DNA of 64,000 bases from Albifimbria verrucaria (taxonomy: Eukaryota > Ascomycota > Sordariomycetes > Hypocreales > Stachybotryaceae): positions 1,860,001-1,924,000 of the forward strand of contig JAHREC010000011.1 in the NCBI GenBank assembly GCA_020081605.1. The letters are read 5' to 3'. This document shows, piece after piece, positions 11,506-24,685 of the stretch (position 1 is its first letter; each line of letters opens with the position of its first letter). Both the position numbers and the translations under genes were made by a program. The notes under the pieces are model-generated. The model was not told the origin of the DNA and did not search any database. It saw nothing but the letters and a program-made list of their open reading frames with translations.

Positions 11506-13077
11506 GATAAGAGTAGTCGAGAAAGCGAGGCTGTATGACTGTGCTAGGCTGATCGCTGTTGATTTCGTAGCAGCACCCGAAGAGGTGAAATGCTGTCGAC
11601 AAGTCTATGTACCGACTGCAAGGCTATGTTAAGAACTGTTTGCGAAACAGGAGTCTATCGTGCCAACAGCGTTGTGAAACGCCACGAGGATTCGGATCCG
11701 AATCCTCTAGCCCGACGACTATACGAGGTCCAACTCGAGAGCGAGGTCGACAACAAGCTACAGCTAGATGATATGGCTCTTCGAGAAGTCGACGCTGTGG
11801 GATATGGACGTGGCTCAACCGGTGGGCGGTTAACTTGAGGCAAGCTGATGATCCAGTCTCGAGGTTGTGTTACTGAAGTCGATCGACGGCGGGTCTGAGC
11901 TACCCCTGCCGATACCGTAGAAAGGCTGTACGAGGTGTTCCCAGCGTGCGAGATGTTGGACCAAGTAGGCAGCTGGCCGGTGTGCCGCACACGGGCTCGT
12001 TTGTTGGAGGGCACGGTTTGATGTTGCTTTGCAGTCGAGCTGCGACATGTCAGGTGGACGTCTAAAGTGGCTCTCGGCGCTGAGGGGCCTCAGTGGATGA
12101 CGGATGTGCTTGAAAGACACTAAGTGCTGGGCCTCCCTTGTAGATTTCCCGACTAAGGCACTGGCAGGCTACAGCTTAGCGCACTTGGTGTAAGTACTTC
12201 GCGCAGGATAGAACAGGCGTTGATGGTGGAGTCCAGGTGTAAGGGCAATTACTTGAACCAGAATGCTCACCAAAATAGAGAGAAATGGGGTTCTCATTTA
12301 AAAATACACGAATCAGGATTAGAAGCTCCCTTGTATGTTCATCATGCTGTTCTTCTACCACTCTCTCCTTTTCTTGTGCTCATCACAAGTGTTGCATCAA
12401 AGCACGACAGTGTGACCGCAATGTCTCCATATTCATGGTCTGCCTACCACCTTACAGGTACTACGCTTTATCAGTACTTCACTGGGTACACTGTGCGGCA
12501 CAGCGCCTCCATCTGTCCACTGAGCTCCAGTTTAAGCTAGGTACCTTTTTCCCCAGCGCCGGGGTCGACTTCTGACGTCTGGGACAGTCAGCGATTCGTT
12601 AGACAGCCAGAATTATGGAGCATCAGCCAGGTTCAGTTGCCGAACAGGCAATTGCTAGTGTAGACAACCGCTCACACCTGGCCACCAGCGGTCGACCAAG
12701 TACCGCTTTAGCAGAGCGCCGTGAGGCGGGTGCAGCTCAGCACCAACGCGCTCCAGTCACTAACAATTTCTTGCTGGTCGAGCTTCACTGGGAGACCTCA
12801 GCCTTGCCAACAAATCACCAGGATTGAGACCAGCCTTATCAGGCATTATTTCCGCCATAAGGCCCTCTCAGATGAGCAGCTCACGGATCCAAGGCTGACG
12901 CCGTTTACTTTTTGTAGCCGCAATCTTTCCGTGTCAAATTACTCGCCAGCTGTCCCTCTTGTTGTTCCACCCTCTCACCCGCGCCGTGACCTTGCTCTCA
13001 GCCTTGTCATCAGCTCAGGGCAACATTCACCCTCTACCTCGCACCGTCTCTCATATTCGCCAATCCCTCGCCATACG
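11506..13077. other. Divergent intergenic region before AOS1
   Basis: About 1.6 kb between outward-facing genes; it must hold both promoters. It contains a perfect AGGTACCT at 12539-12546. Open frames at 11590-12120 lie on both strands of the same DNA and show no domain. The last 150 bases before 13078 are pyrimidine-rich, as in fungal core promoters. Confidence 0.45.
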
Positions 13078-14833
13078 ATGGAGCAGCAAAACCCCGACTC
13101 CGTCACCGACTCTTCGGTAGACCCGAACAACGCGCAGCCTCTGTACGGCGACATCAACAACCAAATCGACCCCAGCGGTGCCCTCGCAGGAATGATGCCG
13201 GGTCAATCCTTCATTCCTGATCCATCCATGGCTGCCCTACCCATCCTCCAACCCCCATGCCCATGATGGTGGCCAACGGCAACTCGACGTCAGACGTGCT
13301 GCCACACGTTATCAGCGCAGGTACGTTCCCGCCTCATCTCATCTCATCTGACTTATCATCGTACCACTGGTCTCAACCTGCTTACACACAAATTCAGATG
13401 AGATAGCACTGTATGATCGTCAAATCCGCCTATGGGGCATGGCCGCCCAGGGCCGCATCCAGAATGCCAACATCCTCCTCATCACCATCAGAGCCCTGGC
13501 CAGCGAAGTCGCCAAGAACCTCGTCCTTGCTGGCATCGGCTCCTCACCATTCTCGACAGCGCCATTGTGAATGAATCTGATCTCGGGGCTCAGTTCCTCC
13601 TATCGGAGAGCGATGTTGGGCAAAACCGTGCCCAGGCTGCAAGCGTCGCGCTGCAAAAATTGAACCCCGCGTCAAGATCAACGTCGATGTTGAAGGCGTC
13701 AAGTCGAAAGGCCCAAGCTACTTTGCAGGCTTCGATATTGTCATCGCTACGGATCTTGACCCCGACTCTTTCAACCTCATCAACACGGCTACGCGACTCA
13801 ATGGTAAGGCATTTTACGCCGCCGGAGTCCACGGCATGTATGGCTTCATCTTTAGCGATTTGATCGAGCACGACTACGTCATTGAGCGAGATATGGGCAA
13901 TGTCACTACGGAACCCAAGCAAGAAACCCGCACTCGATCTATCATCGATGTGAAGACCAAGAAGGACGGTCCCAAGACTATCGAATCGGTCACCAAGCGT
14001 GAGCTCTACTCGACGTGGTTCCTTGCCAGCGATGCTGCTGGTCTACCGGAGGAGTACGCAAAGTCCAAGCGCCGCTTGCGATCCGTCACTCCTGCACTGC
14101 CTTGCCTCCGGGCACTCTGGGATTTTATGCAAATCCGAGACGGCCGCCTACCCAGCAATCGCGAGGACCTCAAACTATTCACACAAATCGCCACAGGGAA
14201 GCACAAGGCTCTCGGCCTGCCCAGTGAGACACTTCGACCTGAATTCTTGAGGAGTTTCCTGCAGAACCTTGGTAGTGAGATTGCGCCCGTCACGGCCATT
14301 CTCGGCGGCCAGTTGGCACAGGATGTCATCAATGTCCTAGGACGGACCCAACAGCCTATCCAGAATATGGTCATCTTCGACGGCACAACTATGGAATCAC
14401 TGATGTACCCCTCCATCCCGATGGCACCCTTGGCGCCAGTCTACTTTCACTGGGTGGCGTGGAACCAATAGTACCCAATGGTGGCAACATGATGATGGGC
14501 GACATGAACGGCATGGGAGCTATGCAACCTCTGAACATGGGCGGTTATATCCCATCAGATATGACCGCAATGCTTCCTCAGGGCGGCATGATGATGGATG
14601 GGTTGGCGTCGAATGGAATGATGGTCCCGGGCTTGCCCACCAACGTTGGATCCATAGGCGTCCCCAATCTGGGAATGGACAGCACGGGCGTACCCCAGGC
14701 TGTGCATGTTCCTCAACAAGCCGATGCAAACCCGCAAGAGACGACCACACAGCCCGCTGACGTTGCCGAGGCAGCACCCCAACAACCAGCCACCCAGGAG
14801 GATAAAAGCGCGGATGATGGAAAGACTGCGTAA
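13078..14833 (+). CDS. AOS1: SUMO-activating enzyme E1 subunit AOS1, four frameshifts
   Basis: The non-catalytic half of the heterodimeric SUMO E1 (AOS1-UBA2). It lacks the catalytic cysteine and helps to bind the adenylation substrate. Exon 1 is 13078-13320, the intron 13321-13397 (GTACGT...TCAG) and exon 2 13398-14833. The product is about 560 residues. ThiF/E1 hallmarks are EIALYDRQIRLWG at the start of exon 2, NILLITIRALASEVAKNLVL (nucleotide-fold beta strand and helix), DLGAQFLLSESDVGQNRA, and TAILGGQLAQDVINVL near the end. A Met/Gly/Pro-rich tail of about 120 residues after the E1 core is longer than in animal AOS1. The frame is lost at 13252-13256, 13542-13543, 13665-13668 and 14408-14411, all C runs, and each is cured by one extra C. 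The start follows a pyrimidine-rich leader. Confidence 0.9.
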
Positions 14834-15744
14834 GCTTTCCTCGTAGAAATTCCGGAGAACATGTAGCCCACATCAGGCGAGGGATGTGGAGGCCCGTTTG
14901 CTTGAGGGAAAGGGCAACAGAAGGACGGAAGACGATGATACCTTGTAAATCTACACTATACAGCGTGCATCAGAGGCGCTTCAGACTTTAAGCATTTCCT
15001 GCTTTTGCTGAGTTCCTCACGAGCAGCAATTGACACACATCTTCTAAATAGATCATGGGAAAACACCGTCACGTTTAACGTCTGCATTTAATATGTTCAA
15101 CTCCGTCGACTTGCATTCAGACCTATCGAGTCCATGCTAACATGCCCTTTGCCGTGCTATGCAAAACCTCAAGAAGGATATCCTTGGACTCCCTGTTCCA
15201 TGTAACATTGGCAACGTTGACTTCCGAAGATTCCACCAACCCCTGTATCGCATCCCGTGCTCAGACTCCCAAACAAGAGGATTGTCGTGTGCATTTCCCT
15301 GTTCTCCCTCCTTAATCCAGCGTCCGGGGCTTCTACGCCTGAACAGCTGTACATTACACTTCTGTAGAGAAAAAAGAAAACAAACAAAATCGGCAATGTA
15401 AAAGCGACCTCTGCCACCACAGTCCAGGGAAGCATTCTTCGGGCCTTTGATCACATCCAAAAATAAATAAATAAATAACGGAAAGAAAACAGTAACAAGA
15501 GGAAACAAGCAACCAAACTTTTTCGAGGATAGGAAAAATGCATCCACCAACGCCGGCTAAATGCCAAAGACAATACCTTAGGTATGCTCTGCCTCTGGCT
15601 GAGGGCCGATACCAACTAGGAAAAGTGATAAAGCTGCTCTCACAATGGGTATAGCGGCAGCAAAGAGTATATAGAAATAGTAGTTGTTGGGTCCGATATG
15701 GTGATTGCCACTTAAGGGTGCTTGTTTGAAAATCCCATGAGATG
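14834..15744. other. Convergent 3' region
   Basis: Non-coding tail of AOS1 and of the large RGG protein. An A-rich patch with repeated AAATAAATAAAT lies at 15460-15477 on the + strand. No gene is recognised. Confidence 0.5.
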
Positions 15745-18700
15745 TTACGAACCGTCCTCATCCAGAATCTCGATTGGTGTCCTAGCACTGCTACCCTTTC
15801 GGGCATTTGCACCCACCAGGGCACCGTCGTTTTGCAATGTAGTACGTAGAGGGCGACCGCTAGTCTTTTGCTTGACTTTGCGGGTCGTGTTTTTATCAGC
15901 CATGGCGGGTTTTGGGCCAGGCTTCGTCAATAGCTTTCGACTCTTCCCGGTCGGCCGAACATCAAGGATGACAACTTCAGGTTCGGCGGGTTTCGGCTTC
16001 CTTGGGCGAAGACGGTGCTTCAATGGTTTGTTCTCATTGGGCTTATGACGGCCGATATCAGTATTCATTGGCTCATTTCGGACGAGATCATGTAATTCCT
16101 GCATGTGGCTGCCTGTCTGCAAGGCCAGTGATGCTTGAGCCGGCTTCTCCCTTGAATAGAGTGGAGGGAGCCCAACTATAGGAGTCGCAAATCTAATGTT
16201 CTTGAACTTTGGCCGTGGATTTATTTGAGAGGTATCCGTCTCCTATCTGGATTCATCTCTCTCATGGGGACCCTCCATTCTGTCATGTTTGTCCGCTTTG
16301 CTGCGCTTGCGGTGTTGGTTGACATTCCATCCACGGATTTGAGTAGGTCCTGAACTAGGGAGAGCTGCAGCTCCACCAGTCTCCTTGTGATCGTATGGAA
16401 TTGTCTTCAGCTCAGGCTTACTTGACCAAGCTCGGTGAGCTGGGACAGGAGCAGGCTGCAACTTCCTATATTGTTTGGAGCCGGCATCAGAAGAACCAGA
16501 AGGGGTCGAGCGGTGGCGATGCACCGAGCTCGGAGGTCCATGAGGTGTTCCTGGAGGACTCTGCCCCATAGGGTTAGGCATGAGGGATGGATTAGCAAAT
16601 GTCGGCGAAAGAATCTGAGCTGGGTAACCCTGTTGGGGAGGTCATGTAATTCTGACCAGACTGTTGGGGATTGGGAAGAATCCTGTCTGTCGAAAGTGGC
16701 TGTAAGGGAGCATGTGGCTCGGGGCCCGGATAGCTTCGATGGAAATGACGCGCCGGTCCGGGCGGTGGAGGAGGATAATAAGCAGGGCCGTTCCCAAGTG
16801 AGGCTGATCGCATATTTGGATCGTGCACCATCTCCTCTTGCATGGGTTGGTTGTGCGCTCTAGGTGGACGCAAAGGCGGCAGTGGCTCAGCACTTGCCGT
16901 ATGGGAGAAAGGAATTCTTGAGTGGGTTTGAGGAGGTTGCGGGTAGTGCTGGGGAGGCCTCGCAGAGACAGGAGACTGTGATGGAGGGACTGGTGGCTGC
17001 TGAGGCCAGTAAGGCCGCTGATAGTTGGGGTCCGCAGCATAGCCACTCAAACGGCGATATCCTGGATCAATGGGTCGTACAGGTGGCATGTGAGCGTCTC
17101 TGGGATCGGGTGCTGGGTATCCTCCAGTATGCTGCTGAAGATACATTCCATGCTCCGGCATTGGTGGCCCAGGAGGTCCTCCCATCGGGTGAGATGGATA
17201 CTCGGGGCCGCGCATAGGCGGAGGTGGTGGAGGCAAGCCTTGATCATGCATGATAGGATAAGGATGAACTTCGCTTGGTGGACCGTAAATCGGGGCAGCC
17301 GGTGGGTGGGCATGTGGCGGCTGCTGTGGCATATGTGTGCGTGGGGCTCAATATGGCCAGGATGGATGCTGTAAGGGTGAGCATGATTCATGTTTGGCGG
17401 CATTTGCTCGTCACGCATGCTAGGTATTCCTCTCTCCGGTTCGGGCATCATGTTATATCCATTGACCATCGTATGAACTGGAGCAGCAGAGCCAGGTAGT
17501 CGAGTCTCGACATTGCAAAGTTCGGCAAGGAAGTTGAGCCCGAGGGCGTTGCTCTCTTGGACAGGAGCAGCAGCAGGCTTCGAGTCAGTGAAAACGTCAC
17601 GAATAGCGTCGTATCGAACCGGCTTTGGTGTGGGCGGTGCCACTCGTATAGCATTCTCTGCCTCAACAAACGCCGTGGCATACGTGAGGACAGACATAGC
17701 TGACAAGCCACCATCAGCCTGTGCGGGCTTATCCTCACCAGATGCTTGTTCCTCGTCATCTGAATAGATCTCGTCCGCCACAGGTCTAGCCTCAAGTTCT
17801 TTAATCGCAGTACCGAGAGACTGTTGTCGTAGCTCCTCGTCAGGAACAAGATGGTCCGAAACGTCAATATCTTCCGAGTCAATCTCCTGCAGCTTACAGA
17901 AGCGGCGGAGTGATGCCCCAATCTTCTTACGCCAGGGTGCATCAACAGTAAGGCGGTGATTAACGGTCTTTTGGAACGACCTAGACGCGTGGGACACTCG
18001 GCCGGACGGATTAGCAATGAAGACAACAGGCTTTCCGGGCATCACGTAAGAGTCAGGCTCTTCCTGCTCATTGACGCTTGTAGGCAGGAAAACACCGTAA
18101 GTAGGGTGAACGTTGTGTCGCTTAACCAGTTTCTTGTCGAAGTCATCTGCAGTAGTCGCGGAGTAGTCGTAGCCATTGCACCAGTGGTCAAAGTGAATGC
18201 CATTGCTGTTGGGAGTATCCAAGTACTTCCCACGCTTAGCACGCGTATGGCCCTTGCTAGAGTCGTTGGAAGAATCTCGAAAGCCAATCTCCCAATCCTC
18301 GAACAGGAAAGGCCGGGGAGCGAGAACGCGGCTGTTAACCCATTTCTCTCGCATGGACGGACGCTGGTTGTATATGCGAAAGCCATACTCATCTGGCTCA
18401 GCAGCGTTCTTGGGTAGTGGGGGCTCTTTTCGCGGGCGTGCAGCTTAGATTGCAATCTTCCTTGCGAAGCAGTGAAGCTGCCGTTGAGAAGACCCGGAGG
18501 CTCCGGCGATGCTGGGACGGACTCTTCATCCGCTGGCGTTCCATCGGGATGCAACTCAACTTCAGCGGCGGAAGCAAGAAGACCCTTGGCAGGGGCTGGG
18601 GTAATGGGTGTGGATCCCATAAGCTGAGAATCGTCGACGCCGCGAGCAGACCTCTTTGGAGTCGGCTGCCCTTCAGGCTGGTCGGCAGCGCGACGCTTAT

Positions 18701-19645
18701 TGATGCCTCGGCCACGGCCCTTGCCCTTGGTCGGGGCAGCAGCAACGACGGCGGCGACGGCAGCGTCAGCGTCGCGAGCCTTCTGCCACATTTCGGTACC
18801 TTCGACCCGCGAAGGGTAGGGGACAAGGTGGCCATCCTTGAAGCATTCAAAAATGCCAAATTCTTTGTCAAAGTGTTCATCTGAGATGACCTTGTACTCA
18901 TACTGGTCATCACGCACCTGAAATTTTGCGCATTGCGGGTCAGCGGAGGAGTGGCAAGTGGTGACCAAACGGGTAATAACTCACATCGACGGGGATTTCC
19001 CTGGAATCGAGCAATTCGAGGATACGCAGGCGGTTGTTTTGGCCTTCGTAAAATTGCTCCTCAATCTCGTCGAAACCATTCTGCAAAGTGGCCGCGTTGT
19101 TAGACCCAATGGACTGTTTTGGATATCCGCGACCGCGGACCTCCAATCACAAACGGACGTACCTGAAATTCTTGCTCGGTGACATATCTCTCGGCATCAA
19201 AGGTGCCCTGGGCGAGTTTGAGATCACGCTGGAGTCGGCTGTCGAATTCTGCCAGGCGCTTGTCCAGGTTGTGCTGCAGCTCGTTCATGACAGAGATATG
19301 CTCATCCGACTGCCTGTACAAGTCTGGGTTCTGAAGTGCCTCGTCGATGCTACGCTCGGCGAGCTCTTGCAGGGCAGGCTTGAGAGCATGAGCAACGGCT
19401 TGGTAAGTGGCCTTGAGATCCCTCTGGCGCTCGTAGGCGGCCTGGACGCGAGAGTCGGCAAAGTTCTTTGCTCGACCTCGTCGCGTACCTCCGCGGCCTG
19501 GCTTGGTGGCCGCGGCTTTGGAGACGGCAGCGTTGGCACCACCACGGCCGCCGCCTCGTCCACGACCTCCACGACCGCCTCGCCCTCCTCGGCCTCGGCC
19601 GCGGGTTGAGGGCTCTCGCGCGGGAGAGTCATTCTCAGCAGCCAT
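15745..19645 (-). CDS. Large RGG-rich conserved nuclear protein, four frameshifts and an in-frame TAG
   Basis: Conserved filamentous-fungal protein whose function I cannot name. Exon 1 is 19645-19163, exon 2 19080-18985 and exon 3 18917-15745, about 1,250 residues. The start has a run of GRGRGGRGG boxes (residues about 15-35) typical of RNA/DNA-binding RGG motifs. A conserved helical segment (RVQAAYERQRDLKATYQAV) and a lysine/arginine patch with GRGRGINKRR follow. The most conserved block lies around 18.35-17.85 kb: MREKWVNSRVLAPRPFLFED, FDHWCNGYDY and KPVVFIANPSGRVSHASR. A long Pro/His/Tyr-rich low-complexity stretch follows, and the tail is very basic (HRLRPRKPKP). Breaks lie at 18419-18423, 17343-17346 and 16635-16641 (two bases). 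A TAG at 16243-16245 interrupts a frame that stays open for another 165 codons. Nuclear localisation is inferred from the basic patches. Confidence 0.75.
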
Positions 19646-22600
19646 GATGGGCGGAAACGGGGGTGCTCATGTAAGATGGCGGGTGCAGCGAAAAGCTGGT
19701 AAGAGCCGGGGACCGGCAGGTACAGCGCGCGCGCAGCGAAGAAAAGGAAAACAAGCTGCTCGGGGGCAATGCTTGAGCAGCGTGCGAGGGAAGATGGGGC
19801 CGCCGAGCGCGAGATGGCAGGGCGTTGGATGCTGGGGAGGGAGATGTTGGAAGTGAGGAAGGGTCAGTGATGTGTGTATTTGGGTGTGTATAACAAGGTG
19901 AAGAGAAGCTAGACCAAGGCCTCACACCAAGTCACGGCGCCGCAACGCAAAGGAAAAGCAGGGCAACAGGGTGAAGAGCAGACGAAGAAGAAGAAGCTGA
20001 ATGAACGAAGAGGCAAGTGAATGAGCCGATGCGTCTTGCAAGAAGGCCGCGACGGGCGATGGCAATGCTCTTTGGGGGTGGTTTCTTAGCAAGACGAAAA
20101 GAACTGTCCCTTTTTCCGCCTTGCCCGTAAGTCAAGCAAGTCAACGGGCACCTTACCGGACATAGAGAAGAGGCTGACAGCGCTCGCTGATGACCACTCG
20201 CTGTAAATTATCGACTGGCAGGGGTCGGCCCCATGTACCTCTGCACCCAACCCGGTATGCCCCGGTACCTGCCCAGCCCGTGCCAGGTACCTGTACTGCC
20301 CGCCAGACCACCTGGAGTACGTGAGGCTGGCCGTGCTAAGCCGCTTTAGTCCGTGTTGGTTCACCTCCTGCCCTGCTGATTGGCCCGGAGGGTGGAAATA
20401 TCCGGCAACCGTGGGATGCTGTGCCCCTGGTGTTAATGAGCCCAAGCAGAGAAAGCACTGTCCCGAGCAAACAAGAAAGAAAACCGGCCATCAGCGCGCA
20501 ATTGTCCATTTGCCATTTGCTACCGCCCATCTCACGGGCCTTGCCATCCTGTGCCCTATCGGCGATCGGCGGCAGTCACCCGACGATGAGGCGTCACTTG
20601 CGTTGATTTCGTCAACGGACACCTGCAGATAGGGTGCTCGACGACAGGCACTTAAGACACCTGACGCACCGTAACTTTATTGTATCCACCTGATGGGGCC
20701 CGGAGTACAGGTACCTGACCTCCTTGGCCGCCACTCCACCCAGCACCAAGCTCTAACCTCTGCAGAACGTTTCAATGCGCTCATAACAATGGTCTGTACC
20801 AAAGTCGGGAGATGCGGGTGCTATTCAACCGCGCTCAATAATACCGTAGTCATTGAAAAGCCTCCAACTTGGGGCGGCCAGCCAGCTGTCGACGACTGGC
20901 GGGAAACCCTACGCCAGCTGCATTCCCAACGTGATTCTGCTCACTGTCAAAGCATGTAAGTTCGCTGCCTTACGCAAGGCATGATAATCCGAGTGCCATT
21001 TGAAACGACGTGTAACCTCGACGCCGGATTTGTACGGGCCATGTGTTGGCAGGACCAACGCACGCTGTTCATGCATCCCCATCCTTCTATTCTCCCTGTG
21101 CGCCTGGTCAGCGTTCTTCCCTTGATCTTTACAGCAACCTTTGTAGTACAAGGCTGGCATCATATTCATCCGGCTGTGCGGAACAGCAACGACTACTGCT
21201 CAGCATTGCGGAGCATAGTAAGCCAGGGTTCTTCAAATACTTCCCGTAAAGGGGCATTTGCTGTAGCAAACCTAAATCTTGATTGTTTGACAAGGTTGCA
21301 GCGAAGGAAGATGCAACCTCCAGGCCCTGTGCAGGTCATTGTTACGCCACTGCATTCTATTCAGGGTTGCATTGCAATAATGTGTGCTGCTCTAGTTCCT
21401 ACCTCCACGGCCTTCTCCCATCTTCCATTGTTTACTCGTCCTGTTCATCTATTCCTAGCCGTGAGTTATGTCGTTGGCACGCTTGTCTCATCACCCCGTT
21501 GCTGCGACGCACCACGTGACATACACGCCATGAACTCAGACCTGAAAGCCACACAGCAAACATACTTAAGCAGTTTGTCGTCGCCATACCAATACATACG
21601 ACCATACCTACCAGAAAACTCAGGATCCCGTCCGCTCTCCCAAGAAAACCTGGTAAGGGGCAGATTAGTAGCTGGGTCGGTGACGACCAGCGAATACCGG
21701 CTGTTGTATGTTTTCTTTTTGGCCTTTTTATTTCCCTCTCGTATTTTCCACGTATTGTTTTCACATTGATCAGCACAAAAACCACTACAACCAAGTAGTA
21801 ATTAATGGACGTATAATTAGAATAGGACGATTGTAATATTTTTTCTCTCTTGTCACTTAATAACAAGCAACGAAAATGTCCTCTATATGAATGCACGAAA
21901 AGTATGCTATCGTGTTTGGTGACGAGCCATGCGCTCAACTAACACGAAGCGGTGCAGGGTAACTCGACATGTGTAGGACGATAAGACGCACCCCTTGAAG
22001 AACTGGCCACGAATCTCCAGAATTGTGATGTTATCCATAGGAGAAGGCCAAATTGTTTCAGGGAATTGAATACAGTGAGGACGTAACATGGTTGTCATAA
22101 ATGGCCGGAATATTGTATACATGGTGCATGATCTCGTACGTTGTCACCAAAGACTAGAAGGTCTGACTTACTCATGAAAAGTAGCAATTCACCATCTCAC
22201 AACCTCAAGCAAGAAATTCTAAACCATACCGCCGGATAAAGCCGAACCAGTCAGGCCTGCAACATTTATCGCTTTATTATTAAATTACACGCCACTTTGG
22301 TGGTTCAGATGCAAAGACAGGAGGACTCACTCGAAGGCTGCAGCAGTTCATAGATCCAACTAACAATACCAGGTTCATAAAATCTGCTTTCCTCCAAAAA
22401 TTGTATAGCTTAGACATGCAGTGTCTCATACACGTATAATACCCGTAGAAAGTAATCACCAAAAATAGGACACCAAAATATATCTGACAAGCAACATCGG
22501 ATGAAGATCGAGGGGCGCTATGCCATATCCGACACGGCGCCTTAGTCATCCCCTTCAACAACATGCCTTCAATCCTGCAACGAAGACATTCTCTTCTCCT

Positions 22601-22923
22601 GGCCTCGTTGCGAGCTGGCGAGATGCGAGTATCCGTTTCTCAGTCACAGCCAGCGCGCGGATGCAGCGCAAGATGGAATTCATGCGCATTGCTTTTGCTT
22701 GTTTGTCCCAGGAGTTCGGTTCGCTCCGAGCCGCGCACCCCTAAAAAGGTTATTTTTTCCACGCACTCCCTCCCCTTCCCCTTGCACACCCACTTTAAAA
22801 AATAATCCAAACCCCCGTCATCTTGCACGTGCAAGTCGAGAGCATCACCACGGGACGTCCTGCGCGTCCTGCTGTTGCTGCCCTTCGCCAGTTGAGCTCC
22901 GTGCCCCCGGCCCGCCTGTCGTC
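19646..22923. other. 3.3 kb divergent intergenic region
   Basis: Upstream of both the RGG protein gene and BMT5. The proximal part (20.2-20.75 kb) is GC-rich and carries AGGTACCT at 20285-20292 and 20709-20716, with a one-mismatch copy at 20263-20270. The distal part (21.7-22.5 kb) is AT-rich. A 262-codon open frame at 20981-21769 has an ATG but no domain, no intron signals and a composition that does not look coding; I treat it as chance. Confidence 0.45.
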
Positions 22924-23871
22924 ATGGGGAAGAGGCGCAAGCTTCAGCAGCAGTCTGCCCCGCGGCCTGGCCGCCCTCAGCCGCCGCAGCAGCAGAAGAA
23001 GAAGCCCGAGACCGCTCCGAAGCTCTCCGCCGGCGCGAACCGCCAGAAGCAGCGCCAGCAGCAGCAGAATGAGAAGCCAATCATTCCGTTCGAGCCCGAG
23101 GATCGTATACTTCTCGTTGGTGAGGGCGACCTGAGCTTCGCTGCCTCCCTTGTCGATCACCATGGCTGTGTCGATGTCACTGCTACCGTCTTCGAGAAGG
23201 ACGCTGCCGAGTTACTGGAAAAGTACCCGCATGTCGATGCCAATATCGCTCTCATCCACGGCGAGAAAAAGAGGCTGGAAAAGAAAAGTCCGAGGAAGAA
23301 GGTTCCGAGAACGAAGAGTCTGAGGAAGCAGAACTGTCCAAGGATGAAGTTCCTGCCCCTCCGACCAAGAACCGGGTGGTTTACAACATCGACGTAACCA
23401 AGTCCCTGCCCTCCTCCGTCGCCCGTCCGCTCTACGATCGTATCTTCTTCAACTTCCCCACGTTGGCGGCAAATCCACCGACGTCAACCGCCAAGTGCGC
23501 TACAACCAAGAACTCCTCGTGTCCTTCTTCCAGCGCTCCGCCCTCCCCGCGCTGGCACCCGGCGGCAGCATCATCGTCACCCTGTTCGAAGGCGAGCCAT
23601 ACACGCTGTGGAACGTGCGCGATCTCGGCCGCCACGCTGGGCTGCAGGTTGAGCGCAGCTTCACGTTCCGCGCCGAAGGGTACCCGGGATATCGACATGC
23701 ACGCACCCTTGGCGTCGTGCGCAACAAGAAGGGCGAGGTGGGCGGTGGCTGGAAGGGTGAGAATAGACCTGCGAGGAGCTACGTGTTTATGCGAAAGGAG
23801 ATGTACCGCAACCTACGAACAAGAAGAGGCGGCGCAACAACGACGACGATGATTCCTCGGATGATGATTGA
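22924..23871 (+). CDS. BMT5: 25S rRNA (uridine-N3)-methyltransferase BMT5-like, three frameshifts
   Basis: SAM-dependent nucleolar enzyme of the Bmt5/DUF2431 family, which methylates one uridine of the large-subunit rRNA. Single exon; about 316 residues after restoring three bases. It starts with a basic Gln/Lys-rich tail, then motif I RILLVGEGDLSFAASL (about residue 60), then NVDVTK-type motif NIDVTK, then DRIFFNFPHVGGKS with the NFPH signature. GGSIIVTLFEGEPY and a C-terminal ARSYVF complete the family pattern. The protein ends in an acidic Asp/Ser tail after KKRRR. The frame is lost at 23266-23270 (A run), 23456-23459 (C run) and 23812-23813 (CC). The acidic insert between the first two breaks is poorly conserved, so the exact position of the first is uncertain. 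The ATG at 22924 is preceded by a pyrimidine-rich leader. Confidence 0.9.
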
Positions 23872-24685
23872 ACGTCAAAACGACCACCCTAAGCTATCTT
23901 TCACAGTGGGGCCATTTGCTTGACACAAGCAGAGCGGTTTCTGCAAAAGGAGCCCGGATATTTACTATTGTAGCAGCTATGCATGGCGTTGGATATTGTT
24001 AGCACTGGAGATACACGTTGCTAAAAGGAAGAGGCGTATGGCGCAATAGAGAGGCTCTATAAATTCCTCTGCTTCTGTTATTCACCTGAATGATATATAT
24101 CTTGGCTCTGCTATCTTCTATCCATCCCCACCCTTGCTTGTCCCACTTTCGTGTCTCCCTATACTGGCACTGATTGCCAGTGATGGGTCCCATGTTTTAA
24201 GCCACGTCTCAGTGCACAAGGCTTGGCCCATGTCTCTAACGGCCATGGCTAAGTCGATATGTCCCTTCCCCATCATCATGCTTTGGAAAATGAACCTGCG
24301 AGGCCTTCAATGCCGGAACGCCGAGAACGCCCAGATGCAAATGATCCGTTACCCAGCGTATGCCCATTCGTTGCATACCACGTCACCTCCATCACAGAAA
24401 GAATCCCGTAAAATGGCCCAAGAATATTGTTATCGCGTCTTCTGTTCATAATGCCGCTAAAGCCTTAAAATAATTGGCCAGCTGGGCACATTATGTTGCT
24501 GGTTCCTTTTTTCCCAGTCCCCATATAAGAAACAGAATGCCATATGGTACAGTTCGCCTAAATGATGCCGTAGCCCTTGACTCCGAAAGCAAATCGATTC
24601 AGCAACAGTGCATTATGCGAAAGAGGTCTTCTCCAACAATGGGAGATATCAAAGCAAAAGAGCAATCAAATCTATAACCCCGGGG
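23872..24685. other. Convergent 3' region between BMT5 and SET2
   Basis: AT-richer non-coding sequence holding both 3' ends. I see no gene. Confidence 0.5.

Noticed and set aside
20981..21769. 262-codon open frame with ATG on the + strand
   Set aside because: No domain, no coding-like composition or codon pattern, and it lies in a region with other chance frames.
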